Positions 35,003 to 46,794 are shown, numbered from the stretch's first letter. The stretch is 64,000 nucleotides of DNA from Bretschneidera sinensis (GCA_023935145.1 CM043702.1:79918320-79982319); one strand, 5' to 3'. A program made the numbers and translations. Notes: generated by a model from the sequence alone, not told the origin.

Positions 35003-35298
35003 AGGTTTGGTGGACCTTGGCCTTGTTGGCGCATTTAGTCCTCCGGTTGTGTATTTTATACGGATTCGATTGGATATTTTTGGGAAAAAAGGGGTTTTTG
35101 GGGAAAAAAGTTTTTGATGAAAAAGGAAGATTTTAACTGTAGAAAGTTGAAAATAATGTTTGGGATGAGTAGATCGGTGTGTTTAGATGATGTTTGGAAG
35201 GTTTTTGGATCAAAATGGTGAAATTTTCTAGAGAGAGAAAGCTAGCTTGCTTGAAAATGGCGTAAAAATCAGAAAAAGTGAACAGTCTTTATATAAAA
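35003..35298 (-). promoter_or_regulatory. Putative internal promoter and leader of the extra ORF
   Basis: In the minus direction a TATA box (TTTATATAAAG) lies at about 35286-35297, immediately after the palindrome array. It is followed by roughly 280 nt of CT- and A-rich leader (for example AGCTAGCTTTCTCTCTCTAG near 35226-35245) and then the ATG at 35002. This looks like a plant RNA polymerase II promoter and 5' UTR. The LTR has the same order: palindromes, then TATA, then leader. Promoter function is inferred and not shown. Confidence 0.5.
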
Positions 35299-35305
35299 TC
35301 GCGAT

Positions 35306-35592
35306 ACCAGTCTACTGGGTAAAGATAACAGTCGACTGGGTCCTTTCAAAAAGACGAATATTTTTCATACCAGTCGACTGGGTCAATGTACCAGTCGACT
35401 GGGTAAACTAGCAGTAAGATACCAGTCAACTAGATGACAACTGAATTTTTAAAAAATTAGCTCCAAACAGGGTCTTGATGTACCAGTCGACTAGAAAAGA
35501 TTTACTAGTCGACTGGAAGAATTGGTAGTGACTTATCAGTCGACTGGAACAGATTTACCAATCGACTGGAACAGATTTACCAGTTGACTGGA
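35306..35592. repeat. Internal array of ten GTCGAC-core palindromes
   Basis: Ten copies of CCAGTCGACTGG or one- to two-base variants start near 35306, 35328, 35369, 35389, 35421, 35482, 35504, 35535, 35557 and 35580. Spacing is irregular (about 20-60 bp). Similar arrays with eight copies each occupy the two LTRs (32617-32829 and 41616-41829). The array sits between RNase H and the extra ORF, next to a TATA box. Confidence 0.9.
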
Positions 35593-35839
35593 CCTTTATG
35601 AAAATTTTCAGTCTTGAATTATAGCACGAAATTTGTTTATCTATGACATCTTGAGTGTGGGAGATATTTAAACAAGAATTAATGCTCTCTCACTAGATGT
35701 CAAATATGCAAATGATGAAATGAAGGAGCAATTAGATATTTGGTTTATCATAATCCAACAATCCCATCAACATTCTAATCTTACTAAAACTAGCTTCACT
35801 TAGTGGTTTTGTAAGAATGTCAGCTATTTGATCTTCCGA

Positions 35840-37698
35840 AAGTATGAATTATAGTCTTATATCACCTTTTTGAGCATGGTCTCTTAAGAAATGATGTATG
35901 ATTTCTATGTATTTGGTTCTAGAGTGCTGAATAGGGTTCTTGGTTAGGTTGATAGCACTAGTATTATCACAATGTATCGGGATCCCTTTTAGGTTCATTC
36001 CATAGTCTTCTAGTTGTTGTTTAATCCATATCACTTGGGCACAACAACTTCCAGCTTCTACATATTCTACTTCAGCGGTTGATAGTGCAACGAAATTTTG
36101 TTTCTTGGAAAACCAAGAGGTTAACATTGCACCTACGAATTGACATGTTCCACTTGTGGTTTTTCTATCTAACCTACATCCAACAAAATCAGCATTTGAA
36201 TATCCTACAAGCTCAAAAGATGAATCTCTATAGTACTATAATCCTATGGTTTGGGTTCCTTGTAGATATTAAAGGATTCTTTTTACTGTAACTACATGTG
36301 ATTCCTTAGGATTAGCCTGAAATCTAGCACACATGCATACACTGAACATTATATCAGGTCTACTTACAGTCAAATAAAGTAAAACACCTATCATGCTTCT
36401 ATAATATTTAGTATCTACAGTTTTACCTCCTTCATCAAGATCAAGTTTTGTAGTTGTGCTCATAGGAGTTCCAAGTGGCTTTGAGCTTTCCATCTCGAAC
36501 CTCTTTAGTAGGTCCTTAATGTACTTTGATTGATTGATGAAGATACCTCCTTTTAGTTGTTTGATTTGAAGTCCAAGGAAGTAGGTAAGCTCTCCCATCA
36601 TTATCATTTCAAATTCACCTTGCAGGCACTTTGCAAACTCTTGACATATAGATTCATTGGTAGCACCAAATATAATATCATCAACATATATTTGAACTAT
36701 CAAAGTGTCATTTTTGTGAGTTTTTGTGAAGAGAGTTGTGTTTGTTCTACCTCTTACAAAATCATTGGCAATCAAGAATTTACTTAGTCTTTCATACCAT
36801 GCCCTTGGAGCTTGTTTCAACCCATATAGAGCTTTAGAAAGCTTGTAGACATGATTTGGATGACTGGGATTTTTAAATCCAAGAGGTTGCTCAACATAAA
36901 CCTCTTCTTCTATAAAGCCATTTAAAAAGGCACTTTTTACATCCATTTGAAATAGCTTGAATTTATTAAAGCATGCAAAAGCTAATAACATTCGAATAGC
37001 TTCTAATCTAGCTACGAGAGCATAGGTTTCATCAAAGTCTATTCTTCTTCTTGACTATATCCCTTAGCAACTAGTCTAGCCTGGTTTCTAGTTACTATTC
37101 CATTTTCATCCATCTTATTTCTATATACCCATTTAGTTCCAATTATTGAATGATTCTTAGGTCTTGGAACTAGTTTCCAAACATTGTTTCTCTCAAATTG
37201 ATTTATCTCTTCCTTCATTGCAATTATCCAGTCATTATCCTTCTCAGCTTCTATAAAAGTCTTAGGTTCTACTTGAGACAAATACGCTACAAAATTGCAA
37301 ATATTTCTAATAAAAGAGTGAGTTCTTACCCCTTGTGAAGGATCACCAATCACTTGATCAATCGGGTGATAATTTACATACCTCCAATATTTGGGTAGAC
37401 TTTCCTCTAGTTGGCTTGTAGATGGTTGATCCAAAATGTGAGTTTCCATCTCTTCATTTGCTTGAGGTGGACTCTCCTTTGGGTCAACAATGGGAGTAGT
37501 AGTTTCCGTTCTTGGAATAAAATCTGCATCATCTTTAAAGGAAACTTCTCTACTACTAATTGGGTTAGACTCATCAAGAGTTACATGTACAAATTCTTTT
37601 ACCACTAGAGTTCTCTTATTGAAAACTCTATAAGCCTTACCCGATGTAGAATATCCTAAAAATATCCCTTCATCGGTCTTATAGTCAAATTTACCCAA
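35840..37698 (-). pseudogene. pol: RT and RNase H of the first Sirevirus-like element
   Basis: Block 37039-37698 has FDYKTDEGIFLGYSTSGKAY, an acidic linker, and the RT entry NNVWKLVPRPKNHSIIGTKW. After a frameshift near 37035, block 36269-36991 carries [37 protein letters not shown], the catalytic VDD in [10 protein letters not shown], and SRPDIMFSVCMCARF. RNase H follows at 35849-36127 (FVALSTAEVEYVEAGSCCAQ, then HCDNTSAINLTKNP), and a tail with ADILTKP-like codons reaches about 35770. Only a few frameshifts and stops disrupt it. Confidence 0.9.
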
Positions 37699-37776
37699 GT
37701 TAGTTTTATTGTTATTTAGAATGAAGCATTTGCAACCAAAAGTACGAAAATAGGAGATATTAGGCTTTCTACCTTT

Positions 37777-38853
37777 CTATAGTTCATATGGAGTTTTATC
37801 AAGCATAGGCCTAATTAAAATTCTATTTAAGATATAGCAAGAAGTGTTTACGGCTTCAGCCCAAAAGTATTTTGGTAAACTATTTTCACAAGGCATTGTT
37901 CTTGAAATTTCTTCTAGAACTCTATTTTTCCTCTCAACAACTCCATTTTGTTGAGGAGTTCTAGGAGCTAAAAAACTGTGATCAATTCCGTTTTCATCAC
38001 AAAAATTTGAAAAGCTTTGGTTTTCAAATTCTTTTCCATGATCACTTCTAATACTTGAAATACAAATCCCTTTTTCATTTTGAACCTTTTTGCAAAACTT
38101 TTCAAATCCTTTGAAAGCTTCATCCTTGTAAGCAATAAAAATAACAGAGGTATATCTTGAATAGTCATCAACAATAACAAGAGTATATTGATGGCCACCT
38201 AGACTAATGGTACTTATTGGACCAAATAAGTCCATATCCAGAAGTTCCAAAGGTCTAGTAGTTGAGACTACATTTTTTGCTTTAAAAGAAATCCTTATTT
38301 GTTTTCCCATTTGACAAGCATCACATACTTTGTCTTTTTCAAAATTGATTTTGGGAAGTCCAATAACTAAATCTTTTCTTGAAATGATTTTTAGCAAGTT
38401 CATGTTCACATGACCAAGCCTTCTATGCCATAGCCATGGATTTTCACTAAATTCAGGAAAACATTTTTCATTTTCAGAATGCAAGGATTTAAAATCCACT
38501 ATATAGACATTTTCATGTCTATGGCAAACAAATTTGATCTTGTTGCTCTTGATGTCTATAACTAGACAATGAGAGGTCTCAAATGTGACTTTGTTGCCTT
38601 TGTCACATAGTTGAATAATGCTTAGTAAATTTGGCTTAAGGCCTTGTACTAGCAATACATTATCTAAGATTGAGAAATCATTATTGACTTTTCCATGCCT
38701 AATAATCTTAATTTTGGTGTTGTCTCCAATGGTGACATATCCACCATCTCTTAGAGTTAGCTCCTTGAATACATTTTTATCACCAGTCATGTGCTTTGAG
38801 CATCCACTATCAAGGTAGCAACAGTTACCTTTCTCCTTGGTGTGAAGATATAT
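37777..38853 (-). pseudogene. pol: Protease end, GAG-pre-integrase and integrase of the first Sirevirus-like element
   Basis: The frame is open from a stop near 38853 and starts with the copia protease active site YLDSGCSKHMTGDK (Asp-Ser-Gly). It continues to the integrase zinc segment (WLWHRRLGHVNMNLLKIISR, then CDACQMGKQ) and the catalytic core with MDLFGPI, IRSDHGKEFEN and TPQQNGVVERKN, so the DDE triad is intact. The frame ends at 37777, where a TAG replaces the usual Trp of YELWKGRKP. The ORF from the first ATG (38790) starts inside the protease and is not the real start. Confidence 0.9.
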
Positions 38854-38984
38854 CTACCTCACACAAGGATAATTGCACTTTTAAGTACCCAAAATTTCAT
38901 GGGTCCTTTAGGGTTAGTCCTAGAAAACACGATTCCTTTTGGGACCCATACTTTCTTAACAGTATATGGTGATCTAAGGACATG

Positions 38985-39547
38985 TTAATGATGCACAATC
39001 CTAGGATAATAGTTATTGAAATTTCTAAGATATCTTAGATGTGCATGTCTATTATTCTTAGGATAGGAGTTCCTAGGATACATGTTTCTATGGTAAGGAA
39101 TATGAAAATGCATGTCATTTCCAGAGAATATATGAAGATGCATTCTAGGGTACATGCTAGTATTATTATGAGTATGCAAATTATTTCTAGGATAACCATG
39201 ATGGTAATTCCTAGGATGTGCATGTGCAGAGTGTATATTTTGATTATACATATTGTTCCTAGAATGTACATAATGGTTATTTCTAGGATGTGTATAGGCA
39301 TTTCTAGAGTGTGCATACATATAAGCATGTGTATTTCTAGGATGCTTCATTTTGTATGAACATTTAAATTTCTAGAATTTCTAGCATTTATTGAGGGAGT
39401 GATTTTAACCTTGCTAGTGGTTTTTGAAGTAGAGACTTCATTCACACATGAGGCTTTCATGAATAAGCTCTCTTTTGATTTTTGCTTGCTTAATGGAGAA
39501 TAACCTAATCCTGATTTTCCTCCACTTAATCTTTGGCAAGAAAGCAC
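38985..39547 (-). pseudogene. Pro-Arg-Asn repeat spacer between gag and protease
   Basis: The block at 38985-39350 encodes about 20 irregular units of the type (H/Y)PRN or HSRN separated by His/Tyr/Met-rich spacers. Block 39347-39547 precedes it. At the DNA level the unit is a CCTAGAAAT/CCTAGGAAT repeat of roughly 18-30 bp. A spacer of this kind also occurs in the second Sirevirus-like element at 53740-54060. Its function is unknown, and it may link gag and pol in the polyprotein. Confidence 0.75.
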
Positions 39548-39559
39548 TTCATCAAGTTT

Positions 39560-40920
39560 TTATTTTCCAAGCATAAGCCTAGATATAGTGCCATTTAATT
39601 CTAATATTTTATTTTTTAAATTCTCATTTTTATCTTTGAGGAAATCTTGAGAAGAATCATACAACAATGAAGATAATTTATCTTTTTCCTCTCTAAGACT
39701 TATCATCTCTTTAGAAAGAGATGATACCTTCTTTTTAAGGGTTGAGTTTCTAGAATTGAATTTCTTCAATTCATCATGCATTTCATTTATTACTTCTAGG
39801 AACTCTTCACTACTACTCACAATATTATTCTTAGAAGAAGGAGAAGATGTTACCTCACTTTCGTCGTCGATTGCCATCAGACAAAGGTTCGCAATTTCCT
39901 CGTATCTGACTTCTTTGTCTGATGACTCTTCTTCTTCTTCGTCATTGCTCCAAGTAGTTGCTATCATGGCTTGCTTCTTGAAGCTCTTGTATGGTTTGTT
40001 TGAAACCGTACAATCAGCCCTGATGTGACCGGGCTTCTTGTAGCCATAACATGTAAGTGGTTCCCTTTTTGAAATGGGATCCTTTGTATAAGGTTTCTTG
40101 CTTTTCTTCAAGAACCTATGGAATCGTTTGGTGATTAAGGCCATTTTACCATCTTCCTCGCTGTTCTCCGCTTTTTTTTTTCGATTCCATTTCTTTGTTG
40201 CTCGTAGAAGCTTTTAGAGCAATTACTTTTTTCTTCTTCTCATCATTATTGACGATGGGAGTTATTTCTTCTATCTTATATGTCAACAATGACCCAAGTA
40301 GTGTCTTAACATCAAGTTTGTTAAGATCTTTGGCCTCCTGAATTGTTGTCTTCTTTGGTTTCCATGAAGGTGGCAAAGATCTCAAGATTTTTCTCATAAG
40401 TTCAAACTCCTCAATATTCCTACCAAGCAGCTTTAAACCATTTACAATAGTTGTGAACCGTGACTGCATTTCAGAAATTGTTTCATTAGGATACATTTTA
40501 AAGGATTCATATTCAGAAACTAGCATATAAATTTTTTTATTTTTTGAACTCACTAGTTCCTTCATATGTAATTTGCAGTTTATCCCATATCTCTTTAGCC
40601 GAAACACATGCAGAGATTTTATTATATTCAAAAATATCTAAAGCACAATGTAAAATACTTGTTGTTATGCTATTGAGAGACATCATTCTACAATCCTCGT
40701 CAGTGTACTCAGTTTTGAGTTTAGGTATTGTATGATTGATCTCTCAAATAGTTATTTCCTTTGAAGGAATTCTAGGTCCTTCTTCAATGACTCTCCACAG
40801 ATTATAATCTTGTCCTTCGACAAATATTTTTATTCTATTTTTCCAGTAGTTATAGTTGGAGCCATTTAACAAAGGAGGTCTAGTATAAGAGTGTCCCTCG
40901 GAATAGCTATTTGCTACCAT
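39560..40920 (-). pseudogene. gag: gag of the first Sirevirus-like element
   Basis: The ATG at 40920 is followed by the copia gag start (GSNYNYWKNRIKIFVEG), with a stop near 40742. Block 40146-40631 has SRFTTIVNGLKLLGRNIEEF, LRSLPPSWK and ATTIQEAKDLNKLD-like text. A one-base shift in an A-run near 40185 leads into block 39560-40144, which has CYGYKKPGHIRADC, a CCHC knuckle whose second Cys now reads Tyr. A long Ser/Glu/Lys coiled-coil tail follows (about residues 75-190), as in Sireviruses. It is nearly intact but disabled. Confidence 0.88.
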
Positions 40921-40959
40921 CGGATCAACTCAAGGATTTTAAGCCTAAAATTGAGAAAA

Positions 40960-40975
40960 AGGCTCTGATACCAAT
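40960..40975 (-). other. Primer-binding site of the first Sirevirus-like element
   Basis: ATTGGTATCAGAGCC on the minus strand directly follows the 5' LTR end TCTACA. It is complementary to initiator tRNA-Met. Confidence 0.88.
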
Positions 40976-42144
40976 TGTAGAATGAGGTTTCAACCCAAGA
41001 GGGGGGGTGAATTGGGTTTTTAAAACTTTCGCGGAATAAACTCATGTTTATAAAAACATATAAGCAACAAGCAATTAAACAAGTAATGTGCTGTAAATAA
41101 AGAGTTTAAGGAGTAGAGAATGCAAACTCAGATTATAGTGGTTCGACAATATCGGAATCGTTCCGACCCTACGTCCACTCTCTTCAAGGAACCTTCTTAA
41201 AGTAATCCACTAAGAAACTTAGTCGTACAACTTCACTGATGTTGTACAAACCTTACAATCCCTTCCTCTCGGAAGTAATCCCCTTCCTTTCAGAAGTAAT
41301 CCCTTTACAAAAGATGCTGTAAAGTAAATGGTAGAGAGACAGAAAATAAAAGCTTATACAATTCAACAATGTCTCTCTTTCAAAGTAAAGCTTGAAGAAT
41401 GGCTCAGTAAGAATATTTCAAAGCTTTTTGTGTTTCAAAGAGTAAATGACTTGATCGTGTGTGTTCTTCTGTTTTGAATATCTCCAGCTCTCTTTGAATG
41501 CTTAATAGAGTGGGTTTATATAGCCATCAAATAATATGGCCGTTAGGACTTTCATTTTAAAAGATTGTACTTTTAAAAGTTCAGATTTCGTGTCCAACGG
41601 TCATGTTTTTTAACTACCAGTCGACTGGGTCGATATACCAGTCGACTAGGTCCTCTTAAAAATTCTCATTTTTAAAGCTTCTGGAGTACCAATCGACTGG
41701 GTTATTCTTACCAATCGACTGGGGACTGTCTGTCCAATTTACTAGTCGACTGGTATGTCTTACCCAGTCGACTGGGGACTTACTGTCCCATATACCAGTC
41801 AACTGGTATATGTACCCAATCGACTGGGTTGTCTTCCAACCCAGTTTTTCTATGCCAAAAATAAGTTTTAACTTAAAAACGTTTGATCAAAAGGTTATGT
41901 TTAAAAACATTTTGTGTGCGAGCCATTGGATAAGCTATTACAATGTACAATTGAGACTTACATTGGTTTTAAAACCTTAGACCTATACTAGTTCTGCAGT
42001 CTTCACTTGAAAGATTGATTCGGTTTGAGTTCTTACACCTTGATCCTTGGTTGAATGCTTTTTTTGCTTACTGCACTTAGATTGAACTGTTAGTATAATA
42101 ACAGTTGTGTTTTGTCATCATTAAAATACAAGTGAGGGTCAACA
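40976..42144 (-). repeat. 5' LTR of the first Sirevirus-like element
   Basis: This copy matches 31956-33144 over its whole length. Eight palindromic motifs occupy 41616-41829, followed in the element's direction by the TATA box near 41513-41523. The TSD CATAA follows at 42145-42149. Confidence 0.9.
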
Positions 42145-42774
42145 CATAAATTATGTGAAGAATTAATTAAGTACTTGTTAGTTTGTTTATTTCTGTTCGT
42201 TTAGTAAAACTAAAAAAATATTTTACGTAAAATAAAAAAAATAAAGATTAAAATGTTGGAACTTTAATTAAGATGATATTATTTGTACCACTTAAGCAAT
42301 GATTTGATCATGAAAGGACCTTGAGCTATTTTATGTTCGAGAAAAGCAAGAATAATTCTTGTGTAGACTATACTTATCTAATAAAATACTAATAATGTCT
42401 CGTTCAAAGATTGAAAGTGAATCTGATTACTAGTAAGTCGTGCTCAAGTATTAGACATTTTATAGCCATCTTTGTATTTATATAAGATCATAGATAAGGT
42501 CATTAAAAACACTAATTTGTCACTATATGTTTGACAAACATTTATAATTAGAATGGAGAACAACACATTAGAAGGGTAAGAAAAAAATAAAAAAAAAAGA
42601 TTCAATGAAACCATAAAATCAACAACTAATCTTAATTGAAACTTCAGATTGCATAAATGAATGTATTGGTATTTTAATTTTTTTTTAATAAATATACCTA
42701 ATTAACTAATTATAAATCTTGAAAATTTTCATTTAAGATTCTAACCTAGGGCTTCTTTCATTCCTCATTATTTT

Positions 42775-43335
42775 ATTGACTTAAAATCCAGGATATCATC
42801 ATCACGTCTCATTTTTGACAAAGTTTCAATGTTCATGAGCGGTTCTACAATATTTATCATTTGAGGTGCGCTAACAACCTAATGATACGATACTTTAGCT
42901 GGAACTAGACCTATAGCAATGTCTTGATTATCCAGTGCTCCTGATCTGCTCTGCTTCTTGCTTATTAAAGAGTTACCCATATTAGCATGTGCACTTTCAA
43001 ATAACCTTTCCAATGACACTGCTGGAACTATTACTTCGCCAACAGTAAGAACCCTTGTTGTTGCTTTTGACCTTATCTTCTTTCTAGGATTCTAGCTTGA
43101 GTTTGGGTTAGAGCTCCATGGAGCCTAAACATATATATGTCATTCAAAAGGAAATTAGAAAAAGAATTTCAACTTAAGTTAGATTTAAAGGGTTGCAAGC
43201 TCACATCAGCTTCATCCCCAGGTTGTTGTTGTAATGCATGAGGTGTTCTTTCATCATCAATATGCTTTTTTAAATGCCTTATGACTACCTTAAACAATCG
43301 AAATTGTTTTCTAGTATTGGGCTCATAGTTAAGTC
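42775..43335 (-). pseudogene. Unrecognised protein fragment, unit B copy
   Basis: The minus strand reads RKQFRLFKVVIRHLKKHIDD and ERTPHALQQQPG, a stop, then LLNDIYMFRLHGALTQTQAR, and after a frame change TRVLTVGEVIVPAVSLERLF and ESAHANMGNSLISKKQSRSG, ending in NIETLSKMRRDDDILDFK. It is better preserved than 6200-6755 and shares its blocks. I could not assign the family. It could be a fragment of a host gene or of an unfamiliar transposon. Confidence 0.42.
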
Positions 43336-43664
43336 TAAGCCATCATTTTAATGTACAAAGATATATGATATGAAATAAAAGTTAAAAAAAATATGGCTTA
43401 GCTATTTTTTATTAAATTATAATTGAAAAACAAACACATAAATTCACGAACAAAAATAAAATTGCAGTTATGTTTAGATGTGCACGTATGCACGTATACA
43501 TGTGCATATATGCAAAAGATAGGAACGCACGTGTGTTCATAAGTATAACCACAAGATAATCATATAATGGTAAAAAAATATAATGAACACAAGTAAGGAT
43601 ATACCATTTCCTGGTTCATTAAATATTTGTTTTGTTTTTCTCTTAGGGATCTTTGTATATAATT

Positions 43665-44830
43665 TGTTGGGAATTCTAACACCCCAAAACCACTACGTAA
43701 TCATAATAACAAAAATAAATAAAAAAAACACAAGAAGTTTTAACGTGGTTCGACACCTTTTGCCTACGTCCATAAGTAAATCATTATTCCACTACTTTTG
43801 CAACTTTTGGATGGAGGAAAGCTACTAAAACTCACTACACCACAATACACAATTTTTCTAGAAAAAACTAGGTGAAAACTCTCCCCAATCTCACAACTCA
43901 AAACCCCAATACACCCAATGTTCACACAACCCTTGGATCCTTAGATTGGTGTTTGATTGCTACACTCCTATCTGACTAACTATTCCTAGTTAAGGAATAG
44001 GGGTGAGAGACTAAATCTCTTTATACTTATATTTATAATAACTAGTACCACATCCTTTTGATTTATAGATGATATGGGACTAGAACTACTTACAATAGCA
44101 GTTTTCTCTGATGTAGGATTTTAGGAGTGTCCCAAAAAATTAATCCCTCGACTCTAATCCCCGAACACTTCGATCTGGTCTAGAATTGCTTCCACTTTAT
44201 CAAAACCTCCCTATGTTAATTAAGCTTTCAGTACCGCTTAATCAGGTTTATGGCCTAGGCTTAAAATCTGATCTTCAACAGCAAATCTGGCTTGCTTCTT
44301 CACTGCATCAATTCTCTGAATTTTTGCCATACTCGAATGTTGCTCTAATACCACTTGTTGGGAATTTTGATACCCCAAAATAACTACATAATCACAATAG
44401 CAAAAATAAAGAGAAAACAAACACAATAATTTTAACATGGTTCGACACCTCTTGCCCATGTCCACAAACCAATCATTATTCCACTACTTGTGTAAGTTTT
44501 AGATGGAGGAAAGTTTATGAAATTCACTACACTACAATACACAATTTTTATAGACAAAACTATATGAAAACTTTCCCCAATCTCACAACCCAAGATCCGA
44601 ATACACCCAATGTTCACTCAACCCTTAGGTCCTTATATTGGTGTTTGGTTGCTACAGTCCCATATGACAAATTATTCTTGGTTAAAAAATAGGGGTAAGA
44701 CACTAAATCCCTTTATGCTTATATTTACAATTACTAGTACCCACACCCATTTGACACATAGATGATGTGGGACATGAACTACTTACAATAATACTTTTCT
44801 CGGATGTGGGATTTGAGGAGCATCCCAACA
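43665..44830 (-). mobile_element. TRIM1, 1166-bp miniature LTR element
   Basis: LTRs of 473 bp (43665-44137) and 475 bp (44356-44830) flank a 218-bp interior. The TSD TAATT is perfect (43660-43664 and 44831-44835). On the minus strand the PBS TGGTATTAGAGC lies at about 44342-44353, and a purine tract (GAGTCGAGGGATTAAT) precedes the left LTR. Unit A has the uninterrupted site near 7064-7080. The interior encodes only a 30-codon ORF, described separately. Confidence 0.9.
44238..44330 (-). CDS. 30-codon mini-ORF inside TRIM1
   Basis: Immediately behind the PBS the minus strand has an ATG, 30 sense codons and a stop (MAKIQRIDAVKKQARFAVED, then QILSLGHKPD). It fills nearly half of the 218-bp interior. 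It may be the start of a former gag gene left after internal deletion, or chance. I do not recognise it, and no ribosome-context argument is possible. Confidence 0.3.
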   Translation of the reverse strand: MAKIQRIDAVKKQARFAVEDQILSLGHKPD

Positions 44831-44835
44831 TAATT

Positions 44836-45386
44836 TAATGAAGTCGTGATGGAAAATTGTTACTCTTTCACTAGAAATATTTATTCTTTAGAATTGCTTA
44901 GTCATGTGCTCTGTGTTTTAAAATTTGATCCTATGACTATTATCAAAATAGATAGGCAATAAGAAGATGAGAGTCATCATCTATCCAATTAATGAGTCAT
45001 GACTAAGGAACCAATAAGAAGAAGAATTTTTATTTTTTACTCATCGTGGAATATTTCGTAGAGAAAATGCTCTTTTATATTCTTAAGATTTAATATCCCT
45101 TAAACTCCAAATATTTTAATTCATCTTGTGTGAGAGTTTGAATGGAGAGGAAATGGGAGAACTTAGAGTGGTAAAATCAAGAATCTGCAGTGAAGATAGT
45201 ACGATATAGCAAAATTTTGCTAGTTCTCATATGAATACAATTGTTATAAATGTGTTTTGTATGTGGGTTTACCTAAATCAAAGGAAGTTGATTGATGGAT
45301 CAACCTCCCCTATATATTTTCAAGAGAAGGAAATATCCTACCTATCAACGCCTAGATTAGGCTAAGGGTCCAGATGAAGATCGATT
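44836..45386. other. Unit B spacer without a recognisable gene
   Basis: This is the paralogue of 22636-23146. No coding block was recognised on either strand. Confidence 0.5.
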
Positions 45387-46305
45387 ATGTCTTTGTCACC
45401 GATCGTCATCTTGGGCGTTCAGTGTATGGTCTCAAGTAAGCTCCTCGAGCATGGTGTTTTTACTCAGGAAAAATTATTGTCTAATCCTTCTGAATATTTT
45501 TTGACTCGGGTAAAATATTCCACTAACCTTGTCTCTCGAGTTGGTCTCATTGATAATAAGGTCACCTCTATATTGATTGAGGCCAATGTAAAATTTGTTG
45601 CTAAAAATGGAACGCCACTTAATGATCTTACTATGTATCAAAATCTTATTGGCAGTGTCTATATTAGAGTCATTCGCCACTTATGTTGTGAACATTGTTG
45701 GTCAAATTTTGTCTGCTCATTGTATTACTCCCTTAGTTGCAGTTTTAGTGCATTCTTTGGAATGAGAAGGACACATTATTTCATCATCTTCACTTTTCTG
45801 CTCGCTTATCTATTGTATTGTGAGGGTATTATGATGCTGATTGGTCGGAGACACTACTGATTGATGTTCCGCTACTAGGTGTTGTTTTTTCCTTGGTGAG
45901 TCTATTACCTCTTGGCTGAGTAAAAAATAATTGGTTACGTCACAATCCAGTACTGAGGTTGAGTATTGTGTAGTTGCTGGCATCGCCTCTAAACTTCTTT
46001 TGTTGCACTGGCTACTAAAAGATATAGGGGTCACCTTATCCTCTACTACTCCTCTTCATTATGATAATCATAGTGCCACTTCTATTTCTCATAATAATGT
46101 GTTCTATGAGCCTACTTAGTATATTCAGAATGATTGTTATTTTGTGTATCCACACATTGTTCGTGGTACCATTCTTCTCATTTCTATCTCCTTCCTCGAT
46201 CAACTACTGATGTGTTTACAAAAACTAATGCGCGCGGATGTTTTCATTCATTTGTTCCCAAACTCAATCTGGCGTGTTCTACACCATCTTTAGAATTTTT
46301 TTTTA
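45387..46305 (+). pseudogene. pol: Copia RT/RNase H relic, unit B copy
   Basis: It starts with a shortened RT: a YGLK-like codon run near 45426 joins directly to SNPSEYFLTRVKYSTNLVSR, so about 230 bp including the YIDD motif present in unit A are deleted. RNase H traces follow (TEVEYCVVAGIASKLLLLHW, HYDNHSATSI, DVFTKTN). Stops and frameshifts are frequent. Confidence 0.85.
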
Positions 46306-46794
46306 TGGTATCAGAGCTTTAAGTCTTGGTTTCCAGTTCTTGGGATTCCCTTTTTACGTTTAATATTTGATCTAGTTCATTGCCCTTTTAGATATTTAAA
46401 CTTTCTTTCATTTTCGTTTCACATGTAAAATCTTTAATCTTTTGATGCTTACACGTGAGGTGGCATGTTAAAGTACAAATAATTAATTGGGTCCTTTCCT
46501 ATCGGGTTAAACTATTGGGAGAATTAGTAACTTAATTATTTCTTAATATGGTAACAGAGCTCAAAGTCTTAGTTTTTCAGTCACAAGGATGCCCTTTTTC
46601 ACTTTATATTTGATCCAATTCATTTCTCTTTTAGATATTTGAACTTTCTTTCATTTAGGTTTCACGTACAAAGCCTTTAATCCTTCAGTCAACTTGTACG
46701 TGAGGGGGAGTGTTAAAGTATAAAGGATCAATTTGGCCCTTTTCCTATCAATTTAAGCTTTTCAGATAATTGGTAACTCAATTATTTCTTAATA
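46306..46794 (+). mobile_element. Tandem TRIM-like array with 83-84-bp LTRs, unit B copy
   Basis: PBS TGGTATCAGAGC (46306-46317), LTR (46466-46548), a second PBS (TGGTAACAGAGC, 46549-46560) and LTR (46711-46794) repeat the unit A arrangement. The purine tract before the second LTR, GAGGGGGAG, is better preserved here and supports the LTR interpretation. Confidence 0.68.

Larger units (their letters stand above)
31956..42144 (-). mobile_element. Sirevirus-like Ty1/copia retrotransposon with an extra 3' ORF
   Basis: LTRs of 1189 bp (31956-33144) and 1169 bp (40976-42144) are flanked by the perfect TSD CATAA (31951-31955 and 42145-42149). In the element's own direction (minus) it reads LTR, iMet PBS, gag, PRN-rich spacer, protease, integrase, RT, RNase H, palindrome array, extra ORF, purine motifs, LTR. 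LTR starts in TGTTGACCCCT, a TCATCATAAAAAGGGGGAGA-like PPT and a long gag with coiled coil are Sirevirus traits. The LTRs are roughly 92-95% alike by eye. Few disabling changes are present, so it is the least decayed long element here. Confidence 0.85.

Noticed and set aside
35306..35592. CRISPR-like array of short repeats
   Set aside because: Units are 12-bp palindromes with irregular spacing and substitutions, inside a plant retrotransposon; there are no unique equal-length spacers and no cas genes.
39035..39359. Alternate-frame ORFs over the PRN spacer on both strands
   Set aside because: The coding minisatellite leaves several frames open; only the frame matching gag-pol order and the second element is kept.
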